From Siminovitchia terrae (GTDB lineage: Bacteria; Bacillota; Bacilli; Bacillales; Bacillaceae_C), in contig NZ_QYTW02000007.1 in assembly GCF_003605405.2 (NCBI RefSeq), positions 1 through 64,000 on the forward strand: DNA of 64,000 bases, written 5' to 3'. The notes beneath the pieces were generated by a model, which was not told where the DNA came from, ran no database searches, and saw nothing but the letters and a program-made list of their open reading frames with translations. This document shows positions 53,622-63,871 of this stretch, piece by piece. The stretch's first letter is position 1. Every line of letters starts with the position of its first letter. The translations under genes were made by a program, and so were the position numbers.

Positions 53622-54046
53622 ATGAGATGTATTCTTTTTTTTTGAATATCTACCCATATAATACAAAAATTTATTTTGTTTGGAAATAGCTAAAATACAT
53701 TTTTTTAAAATATTATTTTTTGTTTTTCGACATGCGTTTTGCTTTCACACAGAAGCCTTGGGAATCATGGCTCGAAGGGCAGTTATGAGAATGTCTGATT
53801 GCTGAAAAAGGAGCTTATTTTTTGTTTTTCCTGCCTGATCTTGTGCTCAAAGTTTTACATTAAGAATAACCGTATTCTTTGTGATAAATTTTTCCCGGAT
53901 CGCTTTATGAAGTGGTGGTTTCGAAGTTTTGGGGAATGTAGTCTTTTTTGAACACGCGATCTATCAAATTATGGATAGGTCATTTTTTTCTTAGGATTTC
54001 TGCACAAAACCTTTGGAAACTGAAAACAGAACAAGAGGCTGAATAA

Positions 54047-54169
54047 ATGATTGTTCTCACTGGAATGAGCGAAACCGCGATACAAAATCAAATCTACCTA
54101 GCGCTCATCACCTATTGTTTGCATGTACTCATCCAGTTAGAAACGAAAAGTAAGAAGACATCGGATTAA
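54047..54169 (+). pseudogene. Transposase C-terminal remnant
   Basis: 41 codons, including GMSETAIQNQIYLALITYCL and HVLIQLETKSKKT, typical of the last helix of IS4-type DDE transposases. Upstream catalytic parts are missing. Confidence 0.55.
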
Positions 54170-54343
54170 CCCCCGAATTTTGGACATAAGCTCACTTATT
54201 CTCTGATTATCTTACTTTATTGCTTTTGCAATCTTCTTTTCGTGTTTTTCGGCAAAACGCCCAAGTAGCTTGACATGAGCCTCTGCGGGCATGATTCCGC
54301 TGCCAAGACACTAGCTTTATAAGACTCGGCTGCACCGAACGAC

Positions 54344-54487
54344 GGTGCAGGAATATTTGAATTGCAACAGATTTTGGGGCATACAAGCATGGAAATGGTT
54401 AGAGTGTATGTCAATCTGTATAGTGATGATGTAATGGATAAACATAGAGCCTTTTCACCGCTGGTGAATCTTAAAGTCAGAATGTAG
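54344..54487 (+). pseudogene. Tyrosine recombinase/integrase C-terminal remnant
   Basis: The frame reads IFELQQILGHTSMEMVRVYV, then NLYSDDVMDKHRAFSPLVNL. LGHTSMEMxxxYV holds the HxxR-box His region and the catalytic Tyr of phage-type integrases. The N-terminal and catalytic core parts are gone. It marks a former integration point. Confidence 0.65.
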
Positions 54488-54500
54488 AATCACAAGCGTT

Positions 54501-55094
54501 ATGGAATATTTTAAACATGTGCATTACTTCGACAATGTAATGCCATTTTCTTATTCTATGGTCAAATATGATAAAGAAGAAAATGGTAATACATGTTATC
54601 ATTTTAATGAGAAGAGAATACTTAATAGCGGGTGGTATCCGATGGATTGGATAGAAATTAAGGATAGTAAAGATATTGAAAACCTTCTGGACAAATTTGG
54701 TGGATTTCATGATAGTTGTTTAAAGGAATTATTCATGTGGACTGAAAGTTATGTTGATGAAAATCTATCAATGGGTATGTCGACAGAACTTGATACTAAT
54801 GTGCGAATCCTTTTTCAAAGGCAGTATCATGAACCATCTGCAATAGAAATATTATTTGAAGGCGTAACTCAATTTCACGTCGTTCCAAGTCCAATTAATT
54901 ATGATTCAATCATTTATGAAGCAAAGTTGATTATGTACGAAGGTCTGTTTTATTGGACTGATGACAATGATTTTGAACCAGAAGATTATACTCTTGGTAC
55001 TAATAGCTGGATTTCTGCCAAAAGTGTTAAGTGGCGTGAAGCTAGTTCGTGGATGGGAAAACAAAATAGGTACGGTGTAATTAAAGAAGGGTAA
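54501..55094 (+). CDS. Hypothetical protein, immunity-like
   Basis: 197 residues, soluble, acidic and Trp/Tyr-rich, with FGGFHDSCLKELFMWTESYV in the middle. I do not know the family. Its size, composition and position beside a WapI-like gene suggest an orphan immunity protein of a polymorphic toxin system; this is inference. Confidence 0.55.
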   Translation: MEYFKHVHYFDNVMPFSYSMVKYDKEENGNTCYHFNEKRILNSGWYPMDWIEIKDSKDIENLLDKFGGFHDSCLKELFMWTESYVDENLSMGMSTELDTNVRILFQRQYHEPSAIEILFEGVTQFHVVPSPINYDSIIYEAKLIMYEGLFYWTDDNDFEPEDYTLGTNSWISAKSVKWREASSWMGKQNRYGVIKEG

Positions 55095-55201
55095 AGTATG
55101 CTTTATTCAATCTATGCATTACTTTAAAAATGGGTAATGCTGTTTTCTTGTTCAAGAAAAAGGTATTAGCGGGTGAAAGGGTTCAATATAGAGGTGAGTA
55201 G

Positions 55202-55633
55202 ATGAAGTTTCATATTTTAAGTGAGGATACAAGAATAGAGATTGATGTATTGTATCGAAATTATCCAAACAGTTCTGATTATTGGGATGGTAATTGGGTT
55301 TCTTCAAAATTAAAAATTGAAATTCCAGGTTATACTGTTTCTTTCAATGCGGATTTAAGAACGGATGAGTTAAGCAACTTTATGAATGAACTGAAATTAA
55401 TGAATAAAAAAATGAAGGGAAAAGCAACCCTTAGTAACTTGGATGGTTATTTACATATTGAAGGTGAAATGAACAAATTAGGTCAAATTTTTTGGACTGC
55501 TGAAACTTGTTATCCCGCTGGTTACGGTGCTGTTCTTAAATTTGAATTTGTTTCAGACCAATCATATTTAGAAAGGCTAATAAAGGAATTAAACGATATT
55601 TTAGTTGCTTTTCCTGTTTTAGGAAAGCCATAG
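55202..55633 (+). CDS. WapI-family-like immunity protein
   Basis: 143 residues. YWDGNWVSSKLKIEIPGYTV and the following FNADLRTDELSNF resemble proteins labelled WapI family immunity. Such proteins neutralise the C-terminal toxin of WapA-type contact-dependent systems. No toxin gene is seen nearby. GAGGTGAGTAG precedes the ATG. Confidence 0.6.
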   Translation: MKFHILSEDTRIEIDVLYRNYPNSSDYWDGNWVSSKLKIEIPGYTVSFNADLRTDELSNFMNELKLMNKKMKGKATLSNLDGYLHIEGEMNKLGQIFWTAETCYPAGYGAVLKFEFVSDQSYLERLIKELNDILVAFPVLGKP

Positions 55634-55712
55634 ATAATATACCATTAATAGAGTTTCAACAATTCGAGGAATAGTTGAAACTCTAGAGGTAAGGGATTGG
55701 AGATAATAGTAG

Positions 55713-55829
55713 ATGAGGTATTTTGATTACTTAGAAATAAATAAAAATGAATTTGTCACACAATTAGAACGTATTCTTACTTTGTATAAAGTACAACCTG
55801 TCGGCAACGGGTACATAGACTGTATTTGA
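55713..55829 (+). CDS. Very short frame, probably a truncated gene
   Basis: 38 residues, MRYFDYLEINKNEFVTQLER onward, with GGGATTGGAGAT upstream. It looks like the start of a small immunity-type protein cut off early. Confidence 0.35.
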   Translation: MRYFDYLEINKNEFVTQLERILTLYKVQPVGNGYIDCI

Positions 55830-55900
55830 ATAAGCTAGTGTGCCTTTTCATTAATCGGGCCATTTAATTGAATACGAGTAGGAAGATTAGGGGGGATTTT

Positions 55901-56137
55901 GTGAAGTTATTGTGGTCGATTCTCTTGGCTGCGTTTTTAGGTCTTTTGGTTTTCTTCGGTCCTATTGGAATCTATATCTTATGTGCAATTATTGCTGGAG
56001 TCATTTTCAGGTCATTTATTTTAATTACGGAGATCCATAAACAAGTAGTACCGCCAAATAGCAACGACAAGGCAAAAGAGGCGTATGAAAGGTATATAAA
56101 AGAGAAAGACGAAAAAGAAAAGAAAACCCTTGGATGA
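55901..56137 (+). CDS. Small membrane protein, 78 residues
   Basis: One or two helices (LLWSILLAAFLGLLVFFGPI; GIYILCAIIAGVIF) and a highly charged tail (KEKDEKEKKTLG). The GTG at 55901 has AGGGGGG upstream; a TTG at 55868 would enclose it. Family not recognised. Confidence 0.55.
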   Translation: MKLLWSILLAAFLGLLVFFGPIGIYILCAIIAGVIFRSFILITEIHKQVVPPNSNDKAKEAYERYIKEKDEKEKKTLG

Positions 56138-56229
56138 CGATTTTAAGGTATCGGGCGCCATTCTGGAATAGAAAATTGACGTCCAATCTTCAAGAAAAGG
56201 GCCATTTAATTGCATAGGAGAGGTGTTTT

Positions 56230-56514
56230 TTGAGTAAAAAAGCGTTTCACATATATAATATTATTGCTTTGCTCTTATTGTTGTCGTTTAACTCTTTAGC
56301 TTTATTTGGGGCAGGAATGAGCGAAGGTGGAGTGCCTGCCGAGTTTTGGTTTGCAGTCTTGGCTTCATTGGTAATTTGGGGTATCTTTTATTTCATTCAA
56401 TTTTCTCGTTCCGATAATAAGATTTGGAGAATTTCTTGGTTGCTCATTATGGTAATATTTTTATACTTTTGGGAAACAGGTCTTGGCGTCCAAGTTGGTC
56501 TAATGATTACATAA
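56230..56514 (+). CDS. Small membrane protein, 94 residues
   Basis: Three hydrophobic segments (IIALLLLLSFNSLALFGAG; FWFAVLASLVIWGIFYFI; WLLIMVIFLYFW). TTG start behind AGGAGAGGTG. It follows the previous small membrane protein in the same orientation. Function unknown. Confidence 0.6.
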   Translation: MSKKAFHIYNIIALLLLLSFNSLALFGAGMSEGGVPAEFWFAVLASLVIWGIFYFIQFSRSDNKIWRISWLLIMVIFLYFWETGLGVQVGLMIT

Positions 56515-56803
56515 CAATCGGGCACGATCATTGAGTACAGCTATGCCGGAATCGGGCCATTATATTGAATAACTTAATGTGGAAATTATGGAAATTTGAT
56601 ATGATTATTATTAAGTTAAAGGGCAGTTTAGCGTGGCCACCGACCAACTAAGTGATTGCTTACTCTCAATTATTGGAAGGAAAGTTTTATCCTTTCGCGA
56701 ATTCATTATACATGCCGAAATTACGAAATTCGCAAAAAAATCGCGGTAGAGCATTGGAAAGAGCATTTTAATTTTCTATAACTCTATAGAGAGGTGATTA
56801 CGC

Positions 56804-57313
56804 ATGAATCAAAGACCGTCAGAAGAAGAATATGCCGGGGACATCGGAGAGTATATCCGGTTGGTGCCGGAAGGCAACATCATCGACATTCTGCTCGCCC
56901 AGGAAAAGCAAATGACCGAGATGCTGGCATCGTTGACCGAAAGCCATGGCGCGTATCGGTATGCGGAAGGAAAATGGACGCTGAAAGAAGTCGTGGGCCA
57001 CATCGCAGACGGAGAACGCGTCATGACCTACCGCCTGCTCCGGTTCGCAAGAGGGGACCAGACGCCTCTGTCCGGTTTCGACCAGGAATTGTTCATGCCT
57101 CCTTTCGGAAGCTGGACAACCGCGCAATTGGCCGATGACTACCGGGCCGTACGGCAATCGACGATCACACTGCTGCGCGGGTTACCGGTGGAGGCGTGGT
57201 CCCGCAAAGGCACAGCCAACAACGCAAGCATTACGGCGCGCGCCCTCGCGTACGGCATCGCAGGACACGAGATCCATCACATGGGGGTCATCCGAAATCG
57301 GTATTTGAGTTAG
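56804..57313 (+). CDS. DinB family protein
   Basis: 169 residues of the DinB/YfiT four-helix fold: WTLKEVVGHIADGERVMTYR (metal His) and a C-terminal GIAGHEIHHMGVIRNRY (two His), giving the three-His metal site. These are thiol-dependent enzymes or have unknown roles. The gene is strikingly GC-rich compared with its AT-rich surroundings, suggesting recent transfer. AGAGAGGTGATTACGC precedes the ATG. Confidence 0.88.
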   Translation: MNQRPSEEEYAGDIGEYIRLVPEGNIIDILLAQEKQMTEMLASLTESHGAYRYAEGKWTLKEVVGHIADGERVMTYRLLRFARGDQTPLSGFDQELFMPPFGSWTTAQLADDYRAVRQSTITLLRGLPVEAWSRKGTANNASITARALAYGIAGHEIHHMGVIRNRYLS

Positions 57314-57329
57314 TTATCCGGAAGATCGG

Positions 57330-57375
57330 GACGGAAGCTGCGCGGAAAACGTGGCTTCCGTTCTTTCTTTATGGC
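57330..57375 (+). terminator. Terminator of the DinB gene
   Basis: GGAAGC and GCTTCC with a GC-rich interior, followed by GTTCTTTCTTT. Confidence 0.65.
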
Positions 57376-57633
57376 AGCCTTCCCGCCCCGTTCATAGACT
57401 GATATGAAGAGAGGACAAGACGGGTTGAAAAAAGCAGCAGCGATTGGTTGCAGACTGGATTTTGTCTAAAAATGAAAAGCAAATAATAATCTCAAACAAG
57501 AAAAAATCAAGGCCTTTTCGTTAAGCTAACGAAGAACGAGAGCTCAATACATCATACGAATGACAAACAAGGAATGGTGGTTATTCCGCAAAAGGGCGCT
57601 TTAATGGAGCAAGGTGTGTATTTAAAATAAAGT

Positions 57634-57722
57634 CACGATGTATATAAAAAAACACGATGTATATAAAAAAATGCGATGTTTTGAATAGAGTCGCGATATT
57701 TGAAAACAAATTACGATGCTTT
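57634..57722. repeat. Iteron-like CGATG repeats
   Basis: CACGATGTATATAAAAAA occurs twice in tandem (57634-57651, 57653-57670), followed by degenerate units TGCGATGTTTTG, TCGCGATATTTG and TACGATGCTTTG at 17-24 base steps. The rest of 57376-57990 has no gene that I support. Confidence 0.6.
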
Positions 57723-57989
57723 GCCCCTGGTTATCTAAAGGGGTATTCGTATAGTGGAAGGAAGAGTATTTCTAAACCAAAAGGTGTATTAGGGATACCG
57801 TCAGGAAAATGCATTTACAACGATAAGTATTTTGATACGAGTCATATGAGACATTGTTAAGTCCTAATTCAAAAGTGATTTGATTATGTACCAATAGGCT
57901 TACCCTATGATACAAATTTTATAAAGAATGATATAACAGTGTTTTGGAACATTACCGTTGTAAATTGTCAAAATCCTGACGCTACCCCT

Positions 57990-58022
57990 ATAAGAAAACT
58001 CAAGGATTTTTTGAGTTTTCTT
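57990..58022. terminator. Hairpin at the end of the PaaX-like gene
   Basis: AAGAAAACTCAA pairs with TTGAGTTTTCTT around a T-rich loop, just downstream of the minus-strand gene. Confidence 0.65.
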
Positions 58023-58040
58023 ACCTAAAGTAGTCATAAC

Positions 58041-58865
58041 TTAGCTTCTTAAATCAGCTACAAATGAGGAATAATAAGAGTTTTCAGGGATTAAAGTAAT
58101 TAAAGTCTGGATTAACTTATCTATTGAGAAAAGTACAGTTGTTCCTAGCCAACTACCAGGTAAGAATTCAGCTGGTAACATAGGGTCTGCTATTAATAGA
58201 TCATCTCTTTTCTCCTTTAGTGTTAGAAAGTTTGTAAATACCTGTAAAGGATTTCGATTATTATCTTTAATTAAACTATTAAATTTTGTTTTATACTCAT
58301 TTTCAAGCCATATTTGTATATTTTTGTAGTTAGTGTTGATTTCTTCTAAATTCCATAATGAACTAGCAGTGTTTGGACCTGCTCTACCTTCAGGAACTAT
58401 CCCATTTAACAAGAACTCATTACTTGAAATAATGGTTATATAATCCTCAATTTCAAGTGAATCAACAAGGTTTAGCACCTTATTTATTATATCCCACGGG
58501 TAAACATAAACACTCTTATAAAGCATACCAAAGCCTAATTGTAGTAAACCTTTCCTAAAAGCATCTCTTTTCCTTCTTAATGTCTCTGGGATTTCCAAGA
58601 ACACTAAGTACCATTTTCCGTCCCAATGTTTAGTGTAAAAGTTATCCTTTTTAGAATATAGACTATATGCGTCTAGACCACTTGGTGTAATTTTATAAAT
58701 TCCTCGCTCTAATGACGTTATATAAGACATTCCTTTAAATTTAGATAAAATATTTCTTATTGATTGTGGAGTATAATTCATTTCCTCAAAAATATTAATG
58801 AGTTCTTTCCCTTCCATTTCAACCTTTTTAGATAATAAGTATAATAGCTGCTTTTCAACTGTCAC
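58041..58865 (-). CDS. PaaX family regulator, second paralogue
   Basis: 274 residues with the PaaX plan: N-terminal winged helix, then KHWDGKWYLVFLEIPET, RKRDAFRKGLLQLGFG, YKSVYVYPWD, and the C-terminal FLPGSWLGTTV (compare LPPMWSGN in the first PaaX). It diverges from the E1-alpha-like gene, so it probably controls that gene through an acyl-CoA ligand. This is inference from orientation. Confidence 0.8.
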   Translation of the reverse strand: MTVEKQLLYLLSKKVEMEGKELINIFEEMNYTPQSIRNILSKFKGMSYITSLERGIYKITPSGLDAYSLYSKKDNFYTKHWDGKWYLVFLEIPETLRRKRDAFRKGLLQLGFGMLYKSVYVYPWDIINKVLNLVDSLEIEDYITIISSNEFLLNGIVPEGRAGPNTASSLWNLEEINTNYKNIQIWLENEYKTKFNSLIKDNNRNPLQVFTNFLTLKEKRDDLLIADPMLPAEFLPGSWLGTTVLFSIDKLIQTLITLIPENSYYSSFVADLRS

Positions 58866-58939
58866 CTATTTCACCTCTACATAGGATATAACGAATTAAT
58901 CATGCTATTCAAGTGATCGATCTCTATAACTTAGATTAA

Positions 58940-58966
58940 TTGACACATTATTGTAAGTGATATAAT
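58940..58966 (+). promoter_or_regulatory. Promoter of the E1-alpha-like gene
   Basis: TTGACA (58940-58945) and TATAAT (58961-58966), with a short 15-bp spacer that suggests dependence on regulation. Confidence 0.5.
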
Positions 58967-59034
58967 ATAAAAAATGCCGAACGTTGTATTGTATATTATA
59001 AACATCGCAATAAGGCTATTCAATTTAGTTATAA

Positions 59035-60144
<1,110 letters not shown>

Positions 60145-60660
60145 ACGATGTATCTCAATTCTTCTCTAATAAATATAAAAAATATGGAATAATGAATTGT
60201 AACTTCCGAAAATTATTCTTATGAACAAGAAAACTGTAGCTAGGGTTCCGCTTTATTTAGGTAGTGACCGAGGAGATATCTTTTATACAATGTAAAAAAC
60301 ACACCTCTAGATAAAAGGTCCGAGGGAAAGATTGGAATCTTTTCCCTTGGACCTATTTTTATTTGTTGGGGTAAGTATAATGAAAGAAAGATGAATTAAG
60401 AACCGGTTGTAGCTATCATTTTTTGATTAAGAAAATCAGACCTTATTACAGAATATATCTTATAAAGGATTACGATCACACTTTATTATAAAAAGGTTGG
60501 CTATTTAACATAAATAAGAATCTATTTTGAGCAATCTTTTTTTTAATGAAATCTTTTTATTTATCGTAAAGAATTGGTTTACAAGGTATTTTTGATTAAA
60601 CTTTACTTCAAAGCTAGATAAGGATCATAAAAATTATCAAACTTTTTTATTAAAGGATGA
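60145..60660. other. AT-rich stretch without a gene
   Basis: No frame or RNA recognised. A short GGTCCGAGGGAAAGA...TCCCTTGGACC hairpin at about 60318-60353 is followed by TATTTTTATTTG and can be the terminator of the E1-alpha-like gene. Confidence 0.5.
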
Positions 60661-60670
60661 TTCAATTGAA

Positions 60671-60721
60671 TTTAGAAAAAGCGTGTTTTGATCAATCTTT
60701 TTTCAAAACACGCTTTTTCTA
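60671..60721. terminator. 17-bp inverted repeat, terminator-like
   Basis: AGAAAAAGCGTGTTTTG pairs perfectly with CAAAACACGCTTTTTCT. The loop (GATCAATCTTTTTT) matches that of the hairpin near 63757. Confidence 0.75.
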
Positions 60722-60780
60722 TTTGCTTTTATATCAAGGTTTTTTAAATAAAATTAATCAAACTTTATTCCAAGGTTACA

Positions 60781-61136
60781 ATGAAACCGTTAGAAGACGC
60801 TCTTCAAATAGTACAAGGTGCAAAATATCGGACAACCATACACTCTGATCAGAGATGGCATTATTACCACAGGAAATGGGGCAAGACCCTTAAGGACCAT
60901 AGAGTGTTCCAAAGCATGTCCCGCAAGGGAAACTGCATAGACAATTCGTCGATGGAAAATTTCTTGGCCTATTGAAGCAGGAGATGAATTATGGGGAAGA
61001 ACTCTGCACGTATGAAGAGTTAAAAAAGAAAATCGAAACCTATATCAACTATTACAATACCAAACGTATCAAGCAAAAATTGGCTAGCATGAGTCCAGTT
61101 AACTACCGTCTTCACACCAGCCAATTGACTGCTTGA
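60781..61136 (+). pseudogene. IS3-family transposase C-terminal remnant, frameshifted
   Basis: Reads IHSDQRWHYYHRKW (catalytic Asp), RKGNCIDNSSMENF (catalytic Glu), then shifts frame to GLLKQEMNYGEELCTYEELK and ends SPVNYRLHTSQLTA at 61134-61136. The N-terminal half of the DDE domain is missing. IS3/IS150-type OrfB. Confidence 0.82.
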
Positions 61137-61526
61137 TATAAAACTTTAACTTTTAGGGGGCACCACACAAGAATGCGTCTTTTTTAGTTGAGTAAGATTT
61201 TAGGAGCTGCCGTTTAAAGATTAGATTTTGTTAAATTGTGATTGAAGAAAAGAATATGTTCTTAAGCATACGGGGGCAAGAATTTAGATCGATAGGATAA
61301 CACATTTTTCTACTTTGACTACGGTGGAGGATTAAACAAAACTGAAGGTTTATGACCAATTGTGATAACCTGTATCACATATAGTGTGCCAGGGCTTTCT
61401 GAACGGGAGCTAGAACGTCATCAATTGTGGTGAACAAATGGCCGCACGGTGCGTTGCAACCTATGCCCTGCAAACGCTGGTGAATAAAAAGAAATGATTG
61501 AAGTGATTGCCCTCGAGGATAAAAAT
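61137..61526. other. Spacer after the IS3 remnant
   Basis: Begins with TTTAGGGGGCACCACACAAG, which may be part of the IS3 end. No gene supported. Confidence 0.35.
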
Positions 61527-61562
61527 AGCGCCCACTCCGTTTAATGGAATGGAACGCTGTTT
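61527..61562 (-). terminator. Terminator of the beta-helix gene
   Basis: On the minus strand AGCG, TCCATTCCATT and AGTGG, CGCT form an interrupted stem followed by ATTTTTATC. Confidence 0.6.
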
Positions 61563-61571
61563 TTATGTGCA

Positions 61572-62978
61572 TTACTCAATGACAGGTCGAACTGGTGAAT
61601 CTGGGTCTAATGTAAAATCATAGGCTTTCTCGTCATGATACATCGGATTGGCATAAATAGAGTCTTGATCATTATTTGTTGCGTTTTGATACGACGCAAA
61701 CGAATCGTATTCATTCTTTTTCCAAACCCATAAGCCGTCTTGACCGGGTTCCTTATGGTAAATGTTATGATTCACTTTATTTCCGTCATTTTTCGTAAAA
61801 TCATTTGCAATAAATATTCGCGAATCACTTGCTGTTATGATGTTTCTTTCTATTGAATTATTTTTTGTGTCGTACTGTAGGAGCAGCTGCCCGCCATACA
61901 GACCTTTAGTATCGTTGCGGAATAGAATATTATGAGCAATGACAGAATCGATCGTGCCTCCCCGCTCTTTGTCGTAACCGCCGATTGAAATACCCGTATA
62001 GGCGTTTTGATACACCTTGTTTCCGGTTATTTGAATATCCTCAGCATACTTTCCTTTATGCTCAGATGTTGCTTCTATACCGATATCGTTGTTATAAACG
62101 ATGTTATTCTTAATTTCAATAGTTTTCCCCCCATCGACATATATGCCGCCCGCTGAGTAATCATTCCCATAAGCAGGATTTCCGTAAGTTGAGTTATGAT
62201 AAACAGTATTGTTTTCTACGACGCCGTTTCGCACAAAATCATTTCGTTTGGCAGTACCTTCGTAACCGATAAGATCAATACCTATGTTGTTATTATCATG
62301 CACTACGTTTCCCGATATTGTGAAGCCGTCAATGTTTCCGTTTAGCACAACCGCTTCACTCGCTCCGAGGATCAATTTTTCAACGGTATTGTCTTCGATC
62401 TTAATTTCTTTCATGCTGCCCGTTCCATAGACTGCAATGCCGTGGGCATTGCCTTCATCCGCTGTTGTCTTTATATCGCGGACATGATTGTTTTTAAGGG
62501 TAATATGGCTGCTGGAGCCTGAAACATAAATACCCATGGCGGTGGCTTTTTCCGATGAAACAGAGAGATTCTTAATCGTTAAACCGCTGATTGTAATGTG
62601 TTTTTTATCATGAATACGAATGAGCGATGTTTCATCTTTTGAACCTCCGACAGGTTCTCCGTTAATAACGACTTTTTCATTCCGATAATTTCTAAAGGTG
62701 ATGGGTTTTTCGGACGTACCGCTGTGCTTCACATCAAGTGTTTCTTTATACGTACCTTCCCGAATTAACACGGTTGTGCCTGCAACAGCCTCTTTTGCAG
62801 CACGCGATAGTGTACGAAATGGCTTTGTTTTCGTTCCTTCATTTTGATCGTTTCCATCTGGAGAAACATATAAGCAGTCGGCTTGTTCTTCTATATTCTT
62901 ACTTGTCTTATTCCAATCTAAGGTGATGAGAACAGAGGCTAATAGCCCCACTGAAAAAATAAAATAAAATACTCTCAA
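61572..62978 (-). CDS. Secreted right-handed beta-helix protein
   Basis: 468 residues. An N-terminal signal or anchor helix (FIFSVGLLASVLITL) is followed by LYVSPDGNDQNEGTKTKPFR, the start of DUF1565/pectate-lyase-like proteins, then many coils of the pattern NxVxxNxxxGIxxxG (for example HGIAVYGTGSMKEIKIEDN, VVHDNNNIGIDLIGYEG). It probably acts on an extracellular polysaccharide; no catalytic set can be named. Monocistronic, with its own terminator. Confidence 0.85.
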   Translation of the reverse strand: MRVFYFIFSVGLLASVLITLDWNKTSKNIEEQADCLYVSPDGNDQNEGTKTKPFRTLSRAAKEAVAGTTVLIREGTYKETLDVKHSGTSEKPITFRNYRNEKVVINGEPVGGSKDETSLIRIHDKKHITISGLTIKNLSVSSEKATAMGIYVSGSSSHITLKNNHVRDIKTTADEGNAHGIAVYGTGSMKEIKIEDNTVEKLILGASEAVVLNGNIDGFTISGNVVHDNNNIGIDLIGYEGTAKRNDFVRNGVVENNTVYHNSTYGNPAYGNDYSAGGIYVDGGKTIEIKNNIVYNNDIGIEATSEHKGKYAEDIQITGNKVYQNAYTGISIGGYDKERGGTIDSVIAHNILFRNDTKGLYGGQLLLQYDTKNNSIERNIITASDSRIFIANDFTKNDGNKVNHNIYHKEPGQDGLWVWKKNEYDSFASYQNATNNDQDSIYANPMYHDEKAYDFTLDPDSPVRPVIE

Positions 62979-63384
62979 ATTCAGATATCCTTTCTATTAA
63001 CAATGAATTGCCAGCACAATTATAGGTTATCACTTCTTGGACACCATCACAAAAATTTGAAAGGGTAAAAGTGATATCTGTAACTGATTAAGCAATAAAA
63101 GCTTACTGCTACACAAAAAGTCAATTCCGTACATTTAGCTTGAGTAACATATTATCAATCGAACCAGTCAGGAGAAGGAAAGTATGTTAAAAGAAAAGGC
63201 AGAATTCACTGAGTATCCCCTTGGAAAAGGAGTTCAAACATTTTCCAAGATGTCTTGGTATCGCATTGTATAATCCATTTAATTTGTAATTCCATTAAAT
63301 ACATTTCTACACTCGGACAAGGCTTTGTAGAGCATTAACACGGGCACTAAGAGAAGCATACTGTACCTCCAATCCAAGTCTAAA
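62979..63384. other. Intergenic stretch
   Basis: A 29-codon frame from ATG 63184 behind AGGAGAAGGAAAGT (MLKEKAEFTEYPLGKGVQTF...) is possible but unrecognised. Nothing else is supported. Confidence 0.35.
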
Positions 63385-63728
63385 GCGCCTTTGAATCTTT
63401 CAAACAGCAATGGACGGCGTATCCAGGAGCTAATGTCGTATGGGTGAGAAACTTTAACCCTTTCGAGCAGCTCTTTGACTATGGCAGCGCCATTCGTAAA
63501 ATCATGTATACGACAAACGCAGTGGAAAGCATCCATTCCAGCTTCAGGAAAGTGACCAAAAAAGGAGCATTCCCCAATGAGAATGCCCTGTTAAAAGTAT
63601 TATATTTGCGGATTAAAGAACTGGAAACAAAATGGGAGGGTGGCCGTATCCAAAATTGGGCCATGGTCAGAAACCAACTACTCCTTCATGATGAGCTGAA
63701 AGATAGGGTTTTAAAATACCTTGAGTAA
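63385..63728 (+). pseudogene. IS256-family (mutator) transposase C-terminal remnant
   Basis: From about 63385 the frame reads FESFKQQWTAYPGANVVWVR, then FEQLFDYGSAIRKIMYTTNA, VESIHSSFRKVTKKGAFPNE and QNWAMVRNQLLLHDEL, ending at 63728. YTTNAxESxxxxxRKxTKxxGxFP is the IS256 hallmark with the last catalytic Glu. The first two-thirds of the gene is absent. Confidence 0.85.
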
Positions 63729-63756
63729 AGAGTACTTACACACTTTATTTGACAAA

Positions 63757-63797
63757 CCCTTTTGATTAATCTTTTTTTCAAAACGGGTTCATTCTAT
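63757..63797. terminator. Hairpin similar to that at 60671
   Basis: AACCCTTTTGAT and TTCAAAACGGGTT pair around TAATCTTTTTT, followed by CATTCTATTT. It lies between the IS256 remnant and ilvN. Confidence 0.6.
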
Positions 63798-63871
63798 TTA
63801 AAGTAAAATGGATATTAGCGAGTGTGTTTTATCAATCATTATTTTTAAGCAATACTACTCTAGCTTTAACT

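Noticed and set aside
54047-54487. Intact prophage or integrative element
   Set aside because: Only short C-terminal remnants of a transposase and an integrase exist, with no structural or replication genes.
57196-57402. Second frame across the DinB gene end
   Set aside because: A shadow of a GC-rich gene; Arg/His-rich with no start signal.
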